Assembly: GCA_936450465.1 (NCBI GenBank)
Contig: OW388289.1
Span: 72,166,420 to 72,230,419 of the forward strand
Direction of reading: 5' to 3'
DNA length: 64,000 nt
DNA from: Gibbula magus
Taxonomy: Eukaryota > Mollusca > Gastropoda > Trochida > Trochidae
The notes beneath the pieces are model-generated. The model searched no databases. It was not told where the DNA came from and saw only the letters and a program-made list of their open reading frames with translations. Positions 23,146 through 34,269 of the stretch are shown here, one piece after another. Every line of letters begins with the position of its first letter. Position 1 is the stretch's first letter. The position numbers were made by a program, and so were the translations under genes.

Positions 23146-23232
23146 CACCTGATGTAGAAGCTACCTGCTGAAACTCTGAAACACTGTACGTTCACAATAA
23201 AACAGTTGTTATCCAATAAATCTTGTCCATTT
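23146..23232 (+). repeat. Dispersed repeat 3' end (ttcacaataaa..gttatcca)
   Basis: Contains cctgatgtagaagctacctg, then ctgaaacactg, ttcacaataaaacagttg and ttatccaataaatcttgt. Related ends occur at 51265-51320, 37405-37440 and 3247-3285. The ctgatg/stem/gaaac layout recalls hammerhead-bearing retroelement ends, but the ribozyme core is altered here (ctgatgt). Confidence 0.5.
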
Positions 23233-23239
23233 TAATGAA

Positions 23240-26200
23240 TGATGAACAAATCCCAACAGACAGTGTTATAATGGTTTAAGAAATTGGTGTACCTCATGAA
23301 CTACTTCTAAAACTTATCTTCCTCAGCTGTTTAACGAATTAAAAATAAATTGGAGATATGAAACATTATTTAAGGTTTATTTATCAAAATAAAGAAGTTG
23401 ACATCCAATTAATTTGTTTCTCTCCAGGTAACCAACAAGATGCAATGTACTTCTTGCATTCAATATCTGACATCACAAGTCTATGTTGAAATTATTTCAA
23501 GTTCATATTTGCTCACCATATTGATGTAGACTATCTGTATATAAGTGTATTGACATTATCATGTTTCTAAAACATTCTTTTTTAGGTGTCTGTCTGAAGA
23601 TGTGTTCCTACGTTTATCAGAAATGAGTCATGATACAGTTTGATAGACGGGGGATTCTAGTGTCAGAATGCTTTCAATAGATAAGTTGCCACACTATAGG
23701 CTGATTTGACTTGGACAGTGCTCCAATTGAGGCTCCACAGGGCTGAGGCTCAGGATGTTTTCATTTCTAACACTGGTGGTTTCAGTTTGGTTTTCTTTTT
23801 ATGAACCTTTTAAAAAATTAGATTAAATATTAGCATTATTCAGAGTTTGTCATATTACTATAATTTTTCAAGTCTTTTTCGTTCCTCCAAAACTAAATAT
23901 ATTTTAAGTCAAACTCTTTATAAACCCCCTACAAACGTTATTGGATTTTCAAATTTGGAATATTTGCAAAAATGTTGAATATGTTTCTCACTCTTCGAGA
24001 GCCTCATATAAAATGTACGTCTTCAAAATGATAACTAATGTCTTGTGACCCTCTTTATTTCTAAAGTGAAAATCTTTGAATTACTGAAAATGAATGTTTC
24101 TTACACCTTGAGAATTCCTGAAAAAGCATGTAGCACAAGCAACATTTTATTTGAATATATGATAATGTAGCATCTGTCAAACTGAAGACATGTTCTTCTC
24201 TTGTACATGTCATTGAACCACATTTTGACAATTTTCTTTTTGAATAAACATCCATTTTCAGAATAGAAATGGATTTCATTCTAAAAAGTTTGAGATATGA
24301 CATCTCTTTTGTGAATTATGACAGGAAAATTGTGTTTCAAATGCATTAGTGTCATTCTCAATCAAATAAGAAATCATTATAATATTCATATTGGCACTTT
24401 ACCATGTTGAATCATCTTTTTGTAAATTTTGCAGATTTCTAAAAATATATTCATAATCTTAACCCTTCGCAAATTAAAATGTGATTCTAGTAAAAGAAAT
24501 AAGGATTTTAATTGGAAATTGTCATTTTGCATCTCTTAGAATAATAAGATACCGTCTAATGTCAGGTGAGCATATGCTGTGAAGTAAAACTTAACAGTTC
24601 TTAATAATTGATGCGTTACATATTTCTGTTAATATGTACAAACGGGAGAGGGAAGAGGGGACATTTAACCTTCAAAGTCATCTTGAAATTATAAATTGTC
24701 TAGTTTTAATAAAATGTCATCCTTTTCAAGACACTAATCTAAATAGTACTCTTGATCTGTTCTCACAATGACTTTAGAAATTAGATAATAACTATATAAC
24801 CTATTTTGCTTACTCTATCACATAGAATTGGGGTATAAGATTACAACAGGATTACCCAGTGTACACTCACGGAGGAGATATGTGGCGGTTATTCTTTGTG
24901 AAAGAAGTCACAGCACTGTGACACTAATTGACATATTTCGGCAGATATAGAAACATACATCGCTAGTTCAATTGAATACAAATGTTTTCATGTAGAGTTA
25001 AAAGTAAGTATTATCCCAGTTGGGAGTGTGATATGGAAGCCTGGGGTGTCACCAGGGTACGTTGGAAGCGGGATTGTTGCAACATTGTGTTATGTTTAAT
25101 CGGTACATACCTCTCACATAACCGGTAGTGAATATATTGACTGACTTTAATACTTTATCTGATATAATCTGGGATAGTCTAACTTTAACAAGTGATTTCA
25201 TCTATCCCGGATATATTCCCTTATTGTGGATGAGTTATGATCCCTGTAAAATGGTCACTCAGAAAGGTTTGCACTCATTGATTCAGCAATGTAAAAGGGA
25301 CAATAAATATTTTACAAAATTTATATATTTTTACAATACTTATAGAAATTAAATCTGAGGTACATGGTATTTCTGCATGTACATTTATGCATTAATGCTG
25401 AGCATTATACATCTTATCATTTCAAGTGAACTTTTTTAATTATTCATTTTCAGCATTCATCTTGTATTCTCCAAATGTACCATGATTGTATTTAAGAATT
25501 GAATGTCAGTTTGTGTGTCTGCATTGGAAAATGAACAATGTCAAAGTGGGGTTCAAATAAACGAGGCGAATGACGTCATGGCATGGAGGTCGTCATTTGC
25601 TGTTGTCACCTCGTCAATGTTATGTAAACATCAGTCGGAAAAGAAATATTTCATTACCACGACTGCTCAAATCCGAATCCGTTTTATAGTTCATAATGGT
25701 TAGATTGTGAGTATTTGCTTATAGATTGCATAATTTGTATTCAACCAGCGACCGTGAATGTCTTTCGGTTCTAGAATAGGCCTTGCGACTCGCTTAGCTC
25801 AACAGCAAACAGTTATGCGCGATCTTTTATTTAAATGTTTGATTAATTTCAACAATTGAGAAGGTAGTATGATATTGAATTTGTTATTCAATCAAATAAG
25901 TCGGTAAATGGTTACCATTGGAAATTTGCTAACAAAATCATGCTCAATCAGGAAAGAATGCTACAGTACCATCGAACGTTCACACGACTTGAAAACGTTC
26001 ACATGAGTATGAACGATTTTCCAAGAGTTCATGGACAATGAACCTTGAAATTTTGATCACATGACCAAGCTCTCAACCAACCAACAATCGGGAATCCGTG
26101 TAAACTTCGAAGTAAGAAATTATTGTACCTTTAACTCCTTGATTTCAACTCTTACCAAGTTCGTCTGTCCAACATGCAACACGGTTTATTTGAAATGCTA

Positions 26201-26250
26201 CGGAACATTGTTATTCAGTGCAGTATCAATCTTGGTTTGTTTGTTCTAGT
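23240..26250. other. Non-coding stretch, with a CpG-richer patch at 25540-25830
   Basis: Mostly AT-rich with no gene recognised. Between about 25540 and 25830 CpG dinucleotides are more frequent, and a perfect TGACGTCA lies at 25571-25578. This could mark a promoter or first exon, but no coding continuation with splice sites was found. Frames at 24061-24303, 25128-25352 and 26061-26249 have no domains. Confidence 0.4.
25571..25578. promoter_or_regulatory. CRE consensus TGACGTCA
   Basis: An 8-bp perfect palindrome in a locally CpG-richer patch. CREB/ATF binding is the known role of the motif; function here is unproven. Confidence 0.3.
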
Positions 26251-26335
26251 CAACCCTTGCAGGTTTTACTGTTATACATAGCCACAATGTTGTTGCATGC
26301 TTTCTTCCTGAATTGATATTGGCCACCCTCGGTGT
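26251..26335 (+). mobile_element. Decayed SINE family A fragment
   Basis: cttgcaggttttactgttat, then catagccacaatgttgttgc and tgctttcttcctg follow the order of the SINE 3' half, with many substitutions. Confidence 0.55.
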
Positions 26336-26339
26336 AGTA

Positions 26340-27145
26340 TCTAACCTCTGAGGTTATTGTTCTGAATTATTACACAGCAGTCTGTAGTGAATGAAATAAA
26401 TCTCTGAAAAGATTTATTTTAAATAAATATCCAAATATGAATGATTTGAATGGAGCCAAGGAGACATCATCACCCTTAAAGTGTGTTCTTGTTATAGACT
26501 TGCCTATAGGCTTTTTTTCTAATTTAAAGGTCTAGATATCATGCTTTGTCATGCATTGAGTGAAATATTGAAAGTGCTTCATCATTGTAGAAGCGCTTGA
26601 ATATATTGAATATAAATAACAAATATTGTTCAAGGTATATCATTATGAAAGGCACCTTAAGGACTTCTACAATTTTTAAGGCTTTAAAATAGAAAATTGT
26701 TTGCTAGTTGCAAAGTCAACAACACCTCTAACACCAAGAGTACTTCATCAAAATCCTGTCAGCATTAACAGAATAATGTATGCGTACATTCAACACAAAA
26801 AATCGGTTCAAATCTCTATTCAAATATTACCAGGTTACCTGAGATTCAGATTTAATACCTGGATTAGTTTCCATATTAAAAGTTCATCTTATCGTTCACC
26901 TCTCTGTTTATTGCAATCTGTCTGCACAGCTTGATGAGCTCTACTGGTGAAATGTACACAACCCGCTGTACATTTCAATGTATTCAACAAAGGACATTCA
27001 GCAATAGTGCACATACCTGGCGTTACCTGCGCAGTTGGGCCATGAGCTCGCATATCTTGTACAGTAACCCTTTACCTGCTGAATATGAGCAGGCTAGTGA
27101 AGGGTATCTTAATGATTAATTTTGTGCACCTCTGCACCCCCACAT
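26340..27145. other. Non-coding stretch, no supported gene
   Basis: Short plus-strand frames at 26701-26934 and 26931-27119 show no domain. The sequence atgtacacaacccgctgtacat near 26951 is a small hairpin. Confidence 0.4.
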
Positions 27146-27149
27146 TTGG

Positions 27150-27408
27150 TGCTGGGTAGCACAGTTTGTTATTTAAGAGGTCCAGTCTGGGACTCAGCAA
27201 CTTGCCTGCTACAGAAAGCTGTTCTTCATGCAATAAGGTGCAATGCTGCACTGTGCAGTGCAGTACACCCATAGTTCGCTAGATCCAGGTGATTTCAGCT
27301 CGTTGCATAGCCACAATTGTGTTGCAGGCTTTCTCTTAAAAATTGCCATTATACTAGCTGTGATATAAGTGAAATATTTTTGACAGCCGCATTAAACCTT
27401 CCCCTCAC
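27150..27408 (+). mobile_element. Old SINE family A copy with degraded head
   Basis: A tRNA-like head is just visible (gggtagcacagtttgttatt, aagaggtccag). It is followed by ctgctacagaaagctgttct, ggtgcaatgctgcactg, catagttcgctag, and the tail gatataagtgaaatattttt and gccgcattaaacc. High divergence suggests one of the older insertions. Confidence 0.75.
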
Positions 27409-27540
27409 TTTCATAACATTATCTGTTAAACAGTTGTGGAAGCAATGAATTTGAGGATCAATGCAATGCGATTGATAAGGGATACTTGTTGCACTTAGGA
27501 CATATTCATGCATTAGAAAAAATTAGAAAAAGGAATTTTT

Positions 27541-27756
27541 CTAACTGAAACCAATGCAAAACCCATCCTTACGGTGAGTGCTAACGTTAATGCTGAACAT
27601 GCTTGCCTTGGATGTTGTACCCGCCTCTTCCAGAAGTTTATAGGGAAGATTTGGATGTTCATAAGGATGGACAGATCCTAAAGCAGTATACCCAGTGATC
27701 GGTGCAATGGTTTGTGGTGACGGGGTAAAAAGTCCTTCAAACACTGTCATATTGAG
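27541..27756 (-). CDS. Candidate 3' exon of an unrecognised spliced gene
   Basis: On the minus strand a polypyrimidine tract and acceptor (aatttgtttcag) precede CTC AAT ATG at 27756. The frame then stays open for 71 codons to a TAG at 27541-27543. The peptide includes LFTPSPQTIAPITGYTALG and HPNLPYKLLEEAG, with ordinary amino-acid usage unlike the Ile/Phe/Asn-rich random frames around it. It joins in phase 0 with the exon at 28395-28197. Alternatively the exon may stop earlier, at a good donor (CACC/gtaagg) near 27573, and continue outside what I can follow. Pro/Gly/aromatic motifs of this kind occur in ciliary microtubule-associated proteins, but that is only an impression; I do not recognise the family. 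Confidence 0.5.
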   Translation of the reverse strand, partial: LNMTVFEGLFTPSPQTIAPITGYTALGSVHPYEHPNLPYKLLEEAGTTSKASMFSINVSTHRKDGFCIGFS

Positions 27757-28196
27757 CTGAAACAAATTTATTTAAAAACAAACCATAATCAAAAAACAAA
27801 AATCATGCAATCATAAACAAATTATGATATTAAAAAAATTTGCTCATAAACTGTGCGATTATGAGTTTCATATTGCAAACGCATTACGTAACCATGCATA
27901 TTGGATGCAAAGTTTTAAAGACATTAATCAAAATCACAAATAAGCACATGCATGCTCAAGGAGAGGGAAAAAATGTCTATTTTACTTCTAATTACATTGT
28001 TTACACAGTGGCATCAATAATTTAGCATTTCAAGTCTCCCAAGGTACAACACGCAGGTTCGCTAATGTCGCTAGCTAAGGTTTTTTGTTTAATTTCAAGG
28101 AAATTCAAAAAGGTTAATTGAAAATTCTGTTTTGGCCAAATTAGACATGAAAGGTTTTCAATTTCCATACGTATGATGTTTATCCCGTTTTTCTAC

Positions 28197-28395
28197 CCCA
28201 TGGGTCATGCGATCGCAGATTACATGCACGCCAAGTTTAATTGGGGGCCGACAAAGTTGCAAGGCCTGTGAATCAACTAGCTGTGGGGTCTTGGGGCGGT
28301 GTGCAAAGCCATCAATATTAGATGGATTCTTCGCTGATGCAATCAACGCTGTCCGAAAAAGAAGTGACCAAATGTCGTCATCGTCATTATCAGCT
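28197..28395 (-). CDS. Candidate internal exon of the same unrecognised gene
   Basis: A minus-strand frame encodes about 65 residues: an acidic NDDDD patch, then IWSLLFRTALIASAKNPSN, GFAHRPKTPQLVD and VICDRMTHG. It ends at a donor (CAT GGG/gtagaa) in phase 0, which fits the phase-0 acceptor at 27757 and implies an intron of about 440 bp. The acceptor at its 5' end is uncertain; an AG near 28395 within gctgctag is one choice. The segment is GC-richer and CpG-richer than its flanks. The plus-strand frame covering the same bases is a shadow. Function unknown. Confidence 0.5.
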
Positions 28396-28459
28396 AGACT
28401 AGCAGCGTTTTTGTTGAAAAAATTAATCTTTTTTTTCAATTACTTTCAGAATATTTAAG

Positions 28460-30425
28460 TTTTTTTGTTTGAAAAAGTCAATACTTTTTCCAAGGATATT
28501 CAATTGAATTACTGTCTTTTTGTAGGTGATGATTTAAGTGTTATTCAAAATAATCTTTGTCAACGCGAAAATAAAAGATTTTGTGTTTTGACTAAGTAAT
28601 AAGACTGATAAATCAGAACAAATTTGCACTAAATCTCTTGTTTGCTTCAAAATCTTTGAGGATATTTACTTGTATCTCCAATTGGCACATTTGTTCAAAT
28701 ATGCACCCAATCTCCAATATACACCCAATCTCCGATATATATGTTTTTAATCTCTAATATACATGTCAACTTGTCAGTTGATAATTACAAAGTAGTGATA
28801 CATTTCAGTCTAAATTCTTAATTTTGGTCCACTGACACTGGCATTACAGGTTCTACCCTTTGAACCTACCCTGTTCCCTCCCCCACTAGTACTGCTGATG
28901 TTCTACAGGTATTAGAGGAAATACGGTAAGTAATTGTGAGTGGAAGTGTCCGTCTACTCCTTATTCTCTGACACTAACTGTCTGTCTTGTTCATACACAA
29001 ATTACTGTATGGGCCCAGCGAGGCATGCTAATATCCCCCTCTAATGATGATTGAGAAAGGCCCATTATACTTAGCCCAACAATGATGAATTGTTTTTTTT
29101 CTGGTTTCTGAGGGAAGATACGACCATAAATGATGTAATTAACTGTAATTCCTATTTAGATGAACAATTTACATGGTCATTCACATTTTTTTTCTCATTT
29201 GTTTTAGTTTTTGAATACCTCGTTTGACAATATTCAATGTTAATATCCCTACGGATTAAATGAGAACAATGTACTACATAGTTAATGAGAACAACTGTTG
29301 AAAATAGTACCACAGTGCTGGGCGATATATAAGTTATTATCATGGTTATTGAGTTGTATCTAATGTTTTCACAATGTTAACATCTCTGAAGTAAATTAGT
29401 ATGGAGTACAAGAATGGGTAAATTCTATCAAATTACTTAGCTATCAATCTTTTCTAATGTTTTGGTTTTTGAGGATCCCAATGATTATGTTCTATAATGA
29501 ATAAAAAAAATGTCTTTCAACGAAGGATAATGATATTGATTTCCATAGTCATTCAATTTGGTTTAATGTTTTTATTTCTTGATACCTCATTTGTTGCTTC
29601 AACGTTGATATCCCTAGAGTAAATCACAATCATGATCTACAATACAAGGTAAATTGTAAGCATGTAATTAAGGTCGTGGATTAATTGAAGAAAATGTGTT
29701 TGCTGTCTGGGTTGTAATTAGAAAACTGTAATTATTCTACGTCGTTTTCTGATGATTACCTTCATTTGATGGGTTATATTAGAAAGTTGAGTTATTTGCC
29801 CAGAGAAATAGCTTAACTTGGATGAGTCATTTTGATCTAGACATTATCTCTTAGTAACAACTTGTACATAAAGTTTTATTTTGATAACAGTAAATCTAAA
29901 AAGTTAACTGTCATTAAAAAATTGTCAATAATCATTTAACAAAATTCTGATTATAGAAATTGTGATTAACTTTTCAAAATGTTGATCACCAGTTTCTTCA
30001 CTATTTTCCAACCTTGTGATTGACTATTTTTCAAAACTTTGTTAATCAAAGCTTGTTAGATATGACTGTTCAAATTATAGACGCCAAGGTCAGTCAGTAC
30101 ATACAACATATAAACCAATCTACATCGGGATAAGTTGCCCTTCAACATGCATGGCAGGAACAAATGAGGGCTGAAACCCAGTGAGAGAGATGTTAACCAG
30201 GGTTGCGTGTTTACTCCCTCATTCTCACCTTGTTATGCCTTTAACGTTGCAAGGCTGTTTCAGGTTGCATGTTTCCCACCTCTTGATGTTACAAGGTTGT
30301 TTACTGCATCTCCAGTTTCACCTGATGTTGCTTTATGAGCCTGAGCCCACTTCATGAAGTTCTGAGGTGATCGTAACTCATAAGGTTACTGCAGTGTATT
30401 GGAGGAAGATACAAGTTTCCATACT
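28460..30425. other. Non-coding stretch; possible upstream part of the 28-kb gene
   Basis: No further exon of the minus-strand gene could be recognised. Contains a diverged tandem repeat at 29173-29690. The rest is AT-rich, with no motif. Confidence 0.45.
29173..29690 (+). repeat. Three diverged tandem units of about 170-200 bp
   Basis: Units start at catggtcatt (29173), catggttatt (29341) and catagtcatt (29545). Each carries a (g/t)ttaatatccct or ttgatatccctagagtaaa-like block and an acaatgtacta or atctacaatac block. Divergence is large. Confidence 0.5.
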
Positions 30426-30429
30426 GTAC

Positions 30430-30672
30430 TGGGGGGCGGGATAGCGCAGTGATTAGAACATTCAGCTTCGGATCAAGAGGTCCGTGGTTCGAATCTCGCC
30501 AGGGGCACGGCAACTTTGTCTGCAGTAGAGAACTGTTCTACACGCAGTAAGGTTTGGGTGCAATGCTACACTGAATTTCAGTGCAGTACCACCCATGGTT
30601 CGCTAGTTCCAGCCGTTGCTCGCAGGTTTCACCGCAATGCATTTCCACATGGCGTTGCGGGCTTTCTCCCAA
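30430..30672 (+). mobile_element. SINE family A with head but missing its 3' tail
   Basis: Has a good tRNA-like head (gcgggatagcgcagtgatta; tggttcgaatctcgcc) and body, but stops at gggctttctcccaag. It lacks the gatataagtgaaat and gcggcgttaaac tail. Loss of the 3' end is atypical for a fresh insertion and implies a later deletion. The frame at 30516-30749 is a chance fusion. Confidence 0.9.
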
Positions 30673-30844
30673 GTTTGTTTGTTCTGTGGTTCAAATCAAA
30701 CAATACCCTCAGCAACTGGTGTGAAGAAATGTTCTACATGCATCTTTGAGAGCATTTGTATATAGACTGAATAAAACTGGGGAAAGAACAAAACCTTACA
30801 CAGCACCCATGGATGTGAATGTGGTATGTGAAGTAGATTCTTCA

Positions 30845-30965
30845 GTGAAACACCACCAATGGTTTACCACTACCAGTGAAAGCTTGCAGGTTTCATGTCT
30901 GTGCATATAGCTACTGGTATATTTATTGTTTAAGACTTTCTACCTGCAGTAGTACTGACCTCAGT
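30845..30965 (+). mobile_element. Decayed SINE family A fragment
   Basis: caccaccaatggtttaccac, then gcttgcaggtttcatg, catatagctactgg and gactttctacctgcagtagt match the 3' half of family A with many changes. Confidence 0.45.
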
Positions 30966-31200
30966 GATCAAAACTTATTCAGGTAACGAGGTAAGGATGA
31001 TCATCAAAAAAAGTTAGTTAATCAAAGTTGATGATAATTAGTAAGACTCAAGGATACAGAAAATAACATAACATAACCATAACTGATATGCAAAAACATC
31101 ATTTCCTAATATTTAAAGCACTCCAATGACATCTTACAGAATCTAGAGCAGTCAATTCCATTCTATATTCGGACAATAACTGTAAATGATATATCATGTG

Positions 31201-31282
31201 AGAAAGGGATAAAGCCGCCATCTACGCATGGGGATAAACGCAGAAAGACAATTTTGATTTGATGGCGGCTTTATCCCCTTCT
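31201..31282. repeat. Strong hairpin with 17-bp perfect arms
   Basis: gggataaagccgccatc at 31206-31222 is exactly complementary to 31261-31277, with a 38-nt spacer. Pairing continues outward imperfectly (agaaaggg against ccccttct). It is GC-richer than its surroundings and could be a small foldback element or a structured transcript. Confidence 0.75.
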
Positions 31283-33656
31283 ATTTTATTATATCCCAAA
31301 CTCCGGTTTGGTTGCATCTGTGTATCCTTTAGTGGATCTGCATGCTGATATCCCCACCAAGCCCCTCCTCTAACAGGTTGTCTAGCGCCGTCTGAAACAT
31401 GGTTTATACTGATATATCAGGTGTACTGACAAAAGAAGAATTCTGAGTAATTAGCTAAATACCTAGGATGGTTATTACATCAACTACGGTATGCTTTTTT
31501 AAATATATAGGTTTCACATAGAACAACAATGATGCAATGGAATTGAAAACATTGAGCTCTAAACCAAAGCACTGAAAACAAATCAAGGATCATATTCCAA
31601 TAAGTTTGAAAACTTTTCAATAACCGTAATCCTTTATTGATAAGTGTGATAAAGAGCATTTCGATTAGAATAGATAGTTTGTGAAACATGTGTTCCGTAT
31701 TACAGCCTGACATAATCTCATAATCCTTTGATAAAAATGCCACTTGGGCAATTTAGAAAAAATTGAATGAATATTTCCGACTCCAAGAACATTTCAATAG
31801 GCCTATTATATAAAAACATGCTTTCCATGAGCTTGTATCGGTTGGTAATCCACGGAGGTTAAACCACGAGCCAACTCCATGATAAATAGTCGATTTTACA
31901 CTAAGAAAGATAACAGGGGATTAAAGGATAAAGTTAAATTTCAGTCAAGGATAAACCAAAGGGTAGACTCTAATCTCCATGTTTTGGTTACCATGTCTGC
32001 AGAAAGCATGAGATTGCAAACTGTAGCATGTGTGACAGAACTAGATACAACCCTGTCAATTAGCTCCACTGTCTTGGAGTGTGTGGCTAGTAGAGTTCTA
32101 TTTGATGAGAAACATGATACTGAATATAGTTAAACAAGTAATCTGTTCTCATTAGTAGGAGAAATTTATTCTTAACCCTTTCCCCTGTACACTGGGTCAG
32201 CTTTTTAAAAAAGAAAATTTCCAGCGACTAATTTCAAAATATCCTTTTTTTTATTTTTAACAAATTGTAATTCCTTCGAACTGGTCTCACAGAATCATTT
32301 GATACTGATTCAGTCAAGAGTTAATCTTGGTTTGAAGAAGTGCAAACATTAACAATGTCAGTCATTTTGAAAGAAAGCTAGTTTCATTTGGGTTAAAAAC
32401 TAACTATTAACTCTTTATTATCTTAGATTTTTGGTTACCTTTTCACTGCAATACCAGCCACAGTTTGCCAGTTCTAGTCGATACCTGCAGGTTTCATCAC
32501 AATGCCTACCACGAAGGTATTGCAGTCCTTCCCTCTGCAATGATACAAGTAATTATTGTTTAAGGTAACACTTGATGTCTCTTGACCTTATATTGTACAA
32601 ACAAGTAAGGAAGCAACCTATTTTTTTTATTAACATATTCATTGAATATTTTCTTCAAATCACAGGCCAGCCATGTGTAATTCACCTTTTCCTTGAATGG
32701 TTGTGGGCAGGCAAAAAATAATGCAACTATTTATTGAACTGATCGAAATTATTCTCATCAATGATGTCTGAAGTTTTCAGAAGAGCCAAATACAGTGATC
32801 CCTTGCTATACCATCTTTTGTTGTGCTGTGGACTCGAAAGAAATGAGGGGTAAAATGTGGCCCTCAAAATTTAGATTTAATTCTTTATGATATTGTGTGT
32901 TTACAGTTTATTCTATTTTGGGGCACAAATGTCTTAAGACATTTTTTTTTATACATCTAGATGGTTTTGTTGGCAGCATGTTAAAAAACGTATAATTGTA
33001 TTTTTCAGAAACAGAGAAAAGCTATTAATGACCAAATGGATCTTGGTTTTCTTGTCTTGCAGTTAAGGGTATACATACATTTGACATTATCTTAAACTTT
33101 GAACGATATAAGAATAAGAAAAGATTTGAAATTTTTATTTGTAATTTTTTTTACAGTTTGTAGTATTAACAATGAAGACATAGCCTCAAATATCAAACTG
33201 CGGTGTGTTTCTTGTCTATTTATGTAGAATCTTCTTGCTCCATTGCCGTGCAATGAATAGATGCATAGAGCTGTATGTTACCGCCAGCTCGAGAAGAGTA
33301 CAACATCTTTTTATCATGTTGTTAACATTTACATAATGACTCCATTAAATAACAATTGAGACTTTATTTCAGTATGACTAGACCAAATTTAATTACTGTC
33401 TAAATTACTGTCAATAAAAGTTGTCAAGCAATTTGTTTCTGTATAATGTCTTGAAAAGTCGTTATTTTTGCAGTGACAGACATTGCCTATATGTTCTTGG
33501 GTCTCTAATGTCCTACACTTACTTGCTTACAGCTCAAGCTACCATATTTGTTATAAAATAAGCTCTTATTCTCAATTTAAAGTTTTGACAAAAACTAGTG
33601 TTGCAATTACATGTTCGACAAGCCATATTATAAACATGTTTACCTTAGTGAAAATG
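31283..33656. other. Non-coding stretch with one SINE remnant
   Basis: Frames at 31480-31743 (minus) and 31879-32133 (plus) have no domain or splice partner. A SINE remnant lies at 32445-32560. Nothing else recognised. Confidence 0.45.
32445..32562 (+). mobile_element. Decayed SINE family A fragment
   Basis: ataccagccacagtttgcca, then gttctagtcgatacctgcag, gtttcatcacaatgc and gcagtccttccctctgcaat follow the central to 3' part of family A. The tail is lost. Confidence 0.55.
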
Positions 33657-33670
33657 CACTGACATCTTTA

Positions 33671-33985
33671 CGGGGCGGGATAGCGCAGTGGTTAGCGCGT
33701 TCGGCTCCGGATCAAGAGGTCCAGGGTTCGAATCCTGCCAGGGGCACGGCAACTTTGTCTGCAGTAGAGAACTGTTCTACACACAGTAAGGTTTGGGTGC
33801 AATGCTACACTGAATTTCAGCGTAGTACCACCCATGGTTCGCTAGTTCCAGCCGTTGCTCGCAGGTTTCACCGCAATGCATAGCCACATGGCGTTGCGGG
33901 CTTTCTCCCTACAATAATACTAGCAGCCGTGATATAAGTGAAATACTCTTGAAAGCGGCGTTAAACCCTAACTCACTCACTCACT
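33671..33985 (+). mobile_element. SINE family A, best full-length copy, 14-bp target duplication
   Basis: Serves as the reference copy. The head has A box tagcgcagtggttagc and B box gggttcgaatcctgcc. The body runs cacggcaactttgtctgcag, ggtgcaatgctacactgaat, caccgcaatgcatagccaca, and the tail gatataagtgaaatactctt, gaaagcggcgttaaac and (CACT)n. The identical 14-mer cactgacatcttta flanks it (33657-33670 and 33986-33999), although its cact overlaps the tail repeat. An intact-looking head and few changes suggest a young copy. The 90-codon plus-strand frame is the SINE itself. Confidence 0.96.
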
Positions 33986-34197
33986 CACTGACATCTTTAA
34001 CTTGAAGTGAAGTGCCCAATCACTATGGCATTGAAACGTACGTCCTATTATCCTATTGTAAAGAAGTTGACTATAGCAACTAGATGGGGCATATACTTTA
34101 TTATGCATCCATCAGAAAATCCTTTTAATAACCATCCATATGTATAGGCACCCAATCAAATATCACATAGGGCATCATATAGGTATCCTATCACAAA

Positions 34198-34256
34198 GCG
34201 CTGCTAATGGCTGCAATACTGTCGAAGCGGCGTTAAACAATAACTCACTCACTCAC
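34198..34256 (+). mobile_element. 59-bp 5'-truncated insertion of another SINE, 12-bp target duplication
   Basis: Only the 3' tail is present: ggctgcaatactgtcgaagc, then ggcgttaaacaa and (CTCA)n. It is flanked by a perfect 12-bp duplication, tcctatcacaaa (34186-34197 and 34257-34268). The body differs from family A, but the gcggcgttaaac end is shared. Confidence 0.9.
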
Positions 34257-34269
34257 TCCTATCACAAAT

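Noticed and set aside
30516..30749. 77-codon frame, and similar SAVENCSTRSKVWVQCYTEFQ-type frames at 7905 and 33611
   Set aside because: The same peptide appears wherever SINE family A lies in this frame; it is a translated repeat.
33671..33745. Functional tRNA gene at the head of SINE family A
   Set aside because: The same head recurs at 22347, 30430 and 41114 attached to the same body; no complete cloverleaf with a closing acceptor stem.
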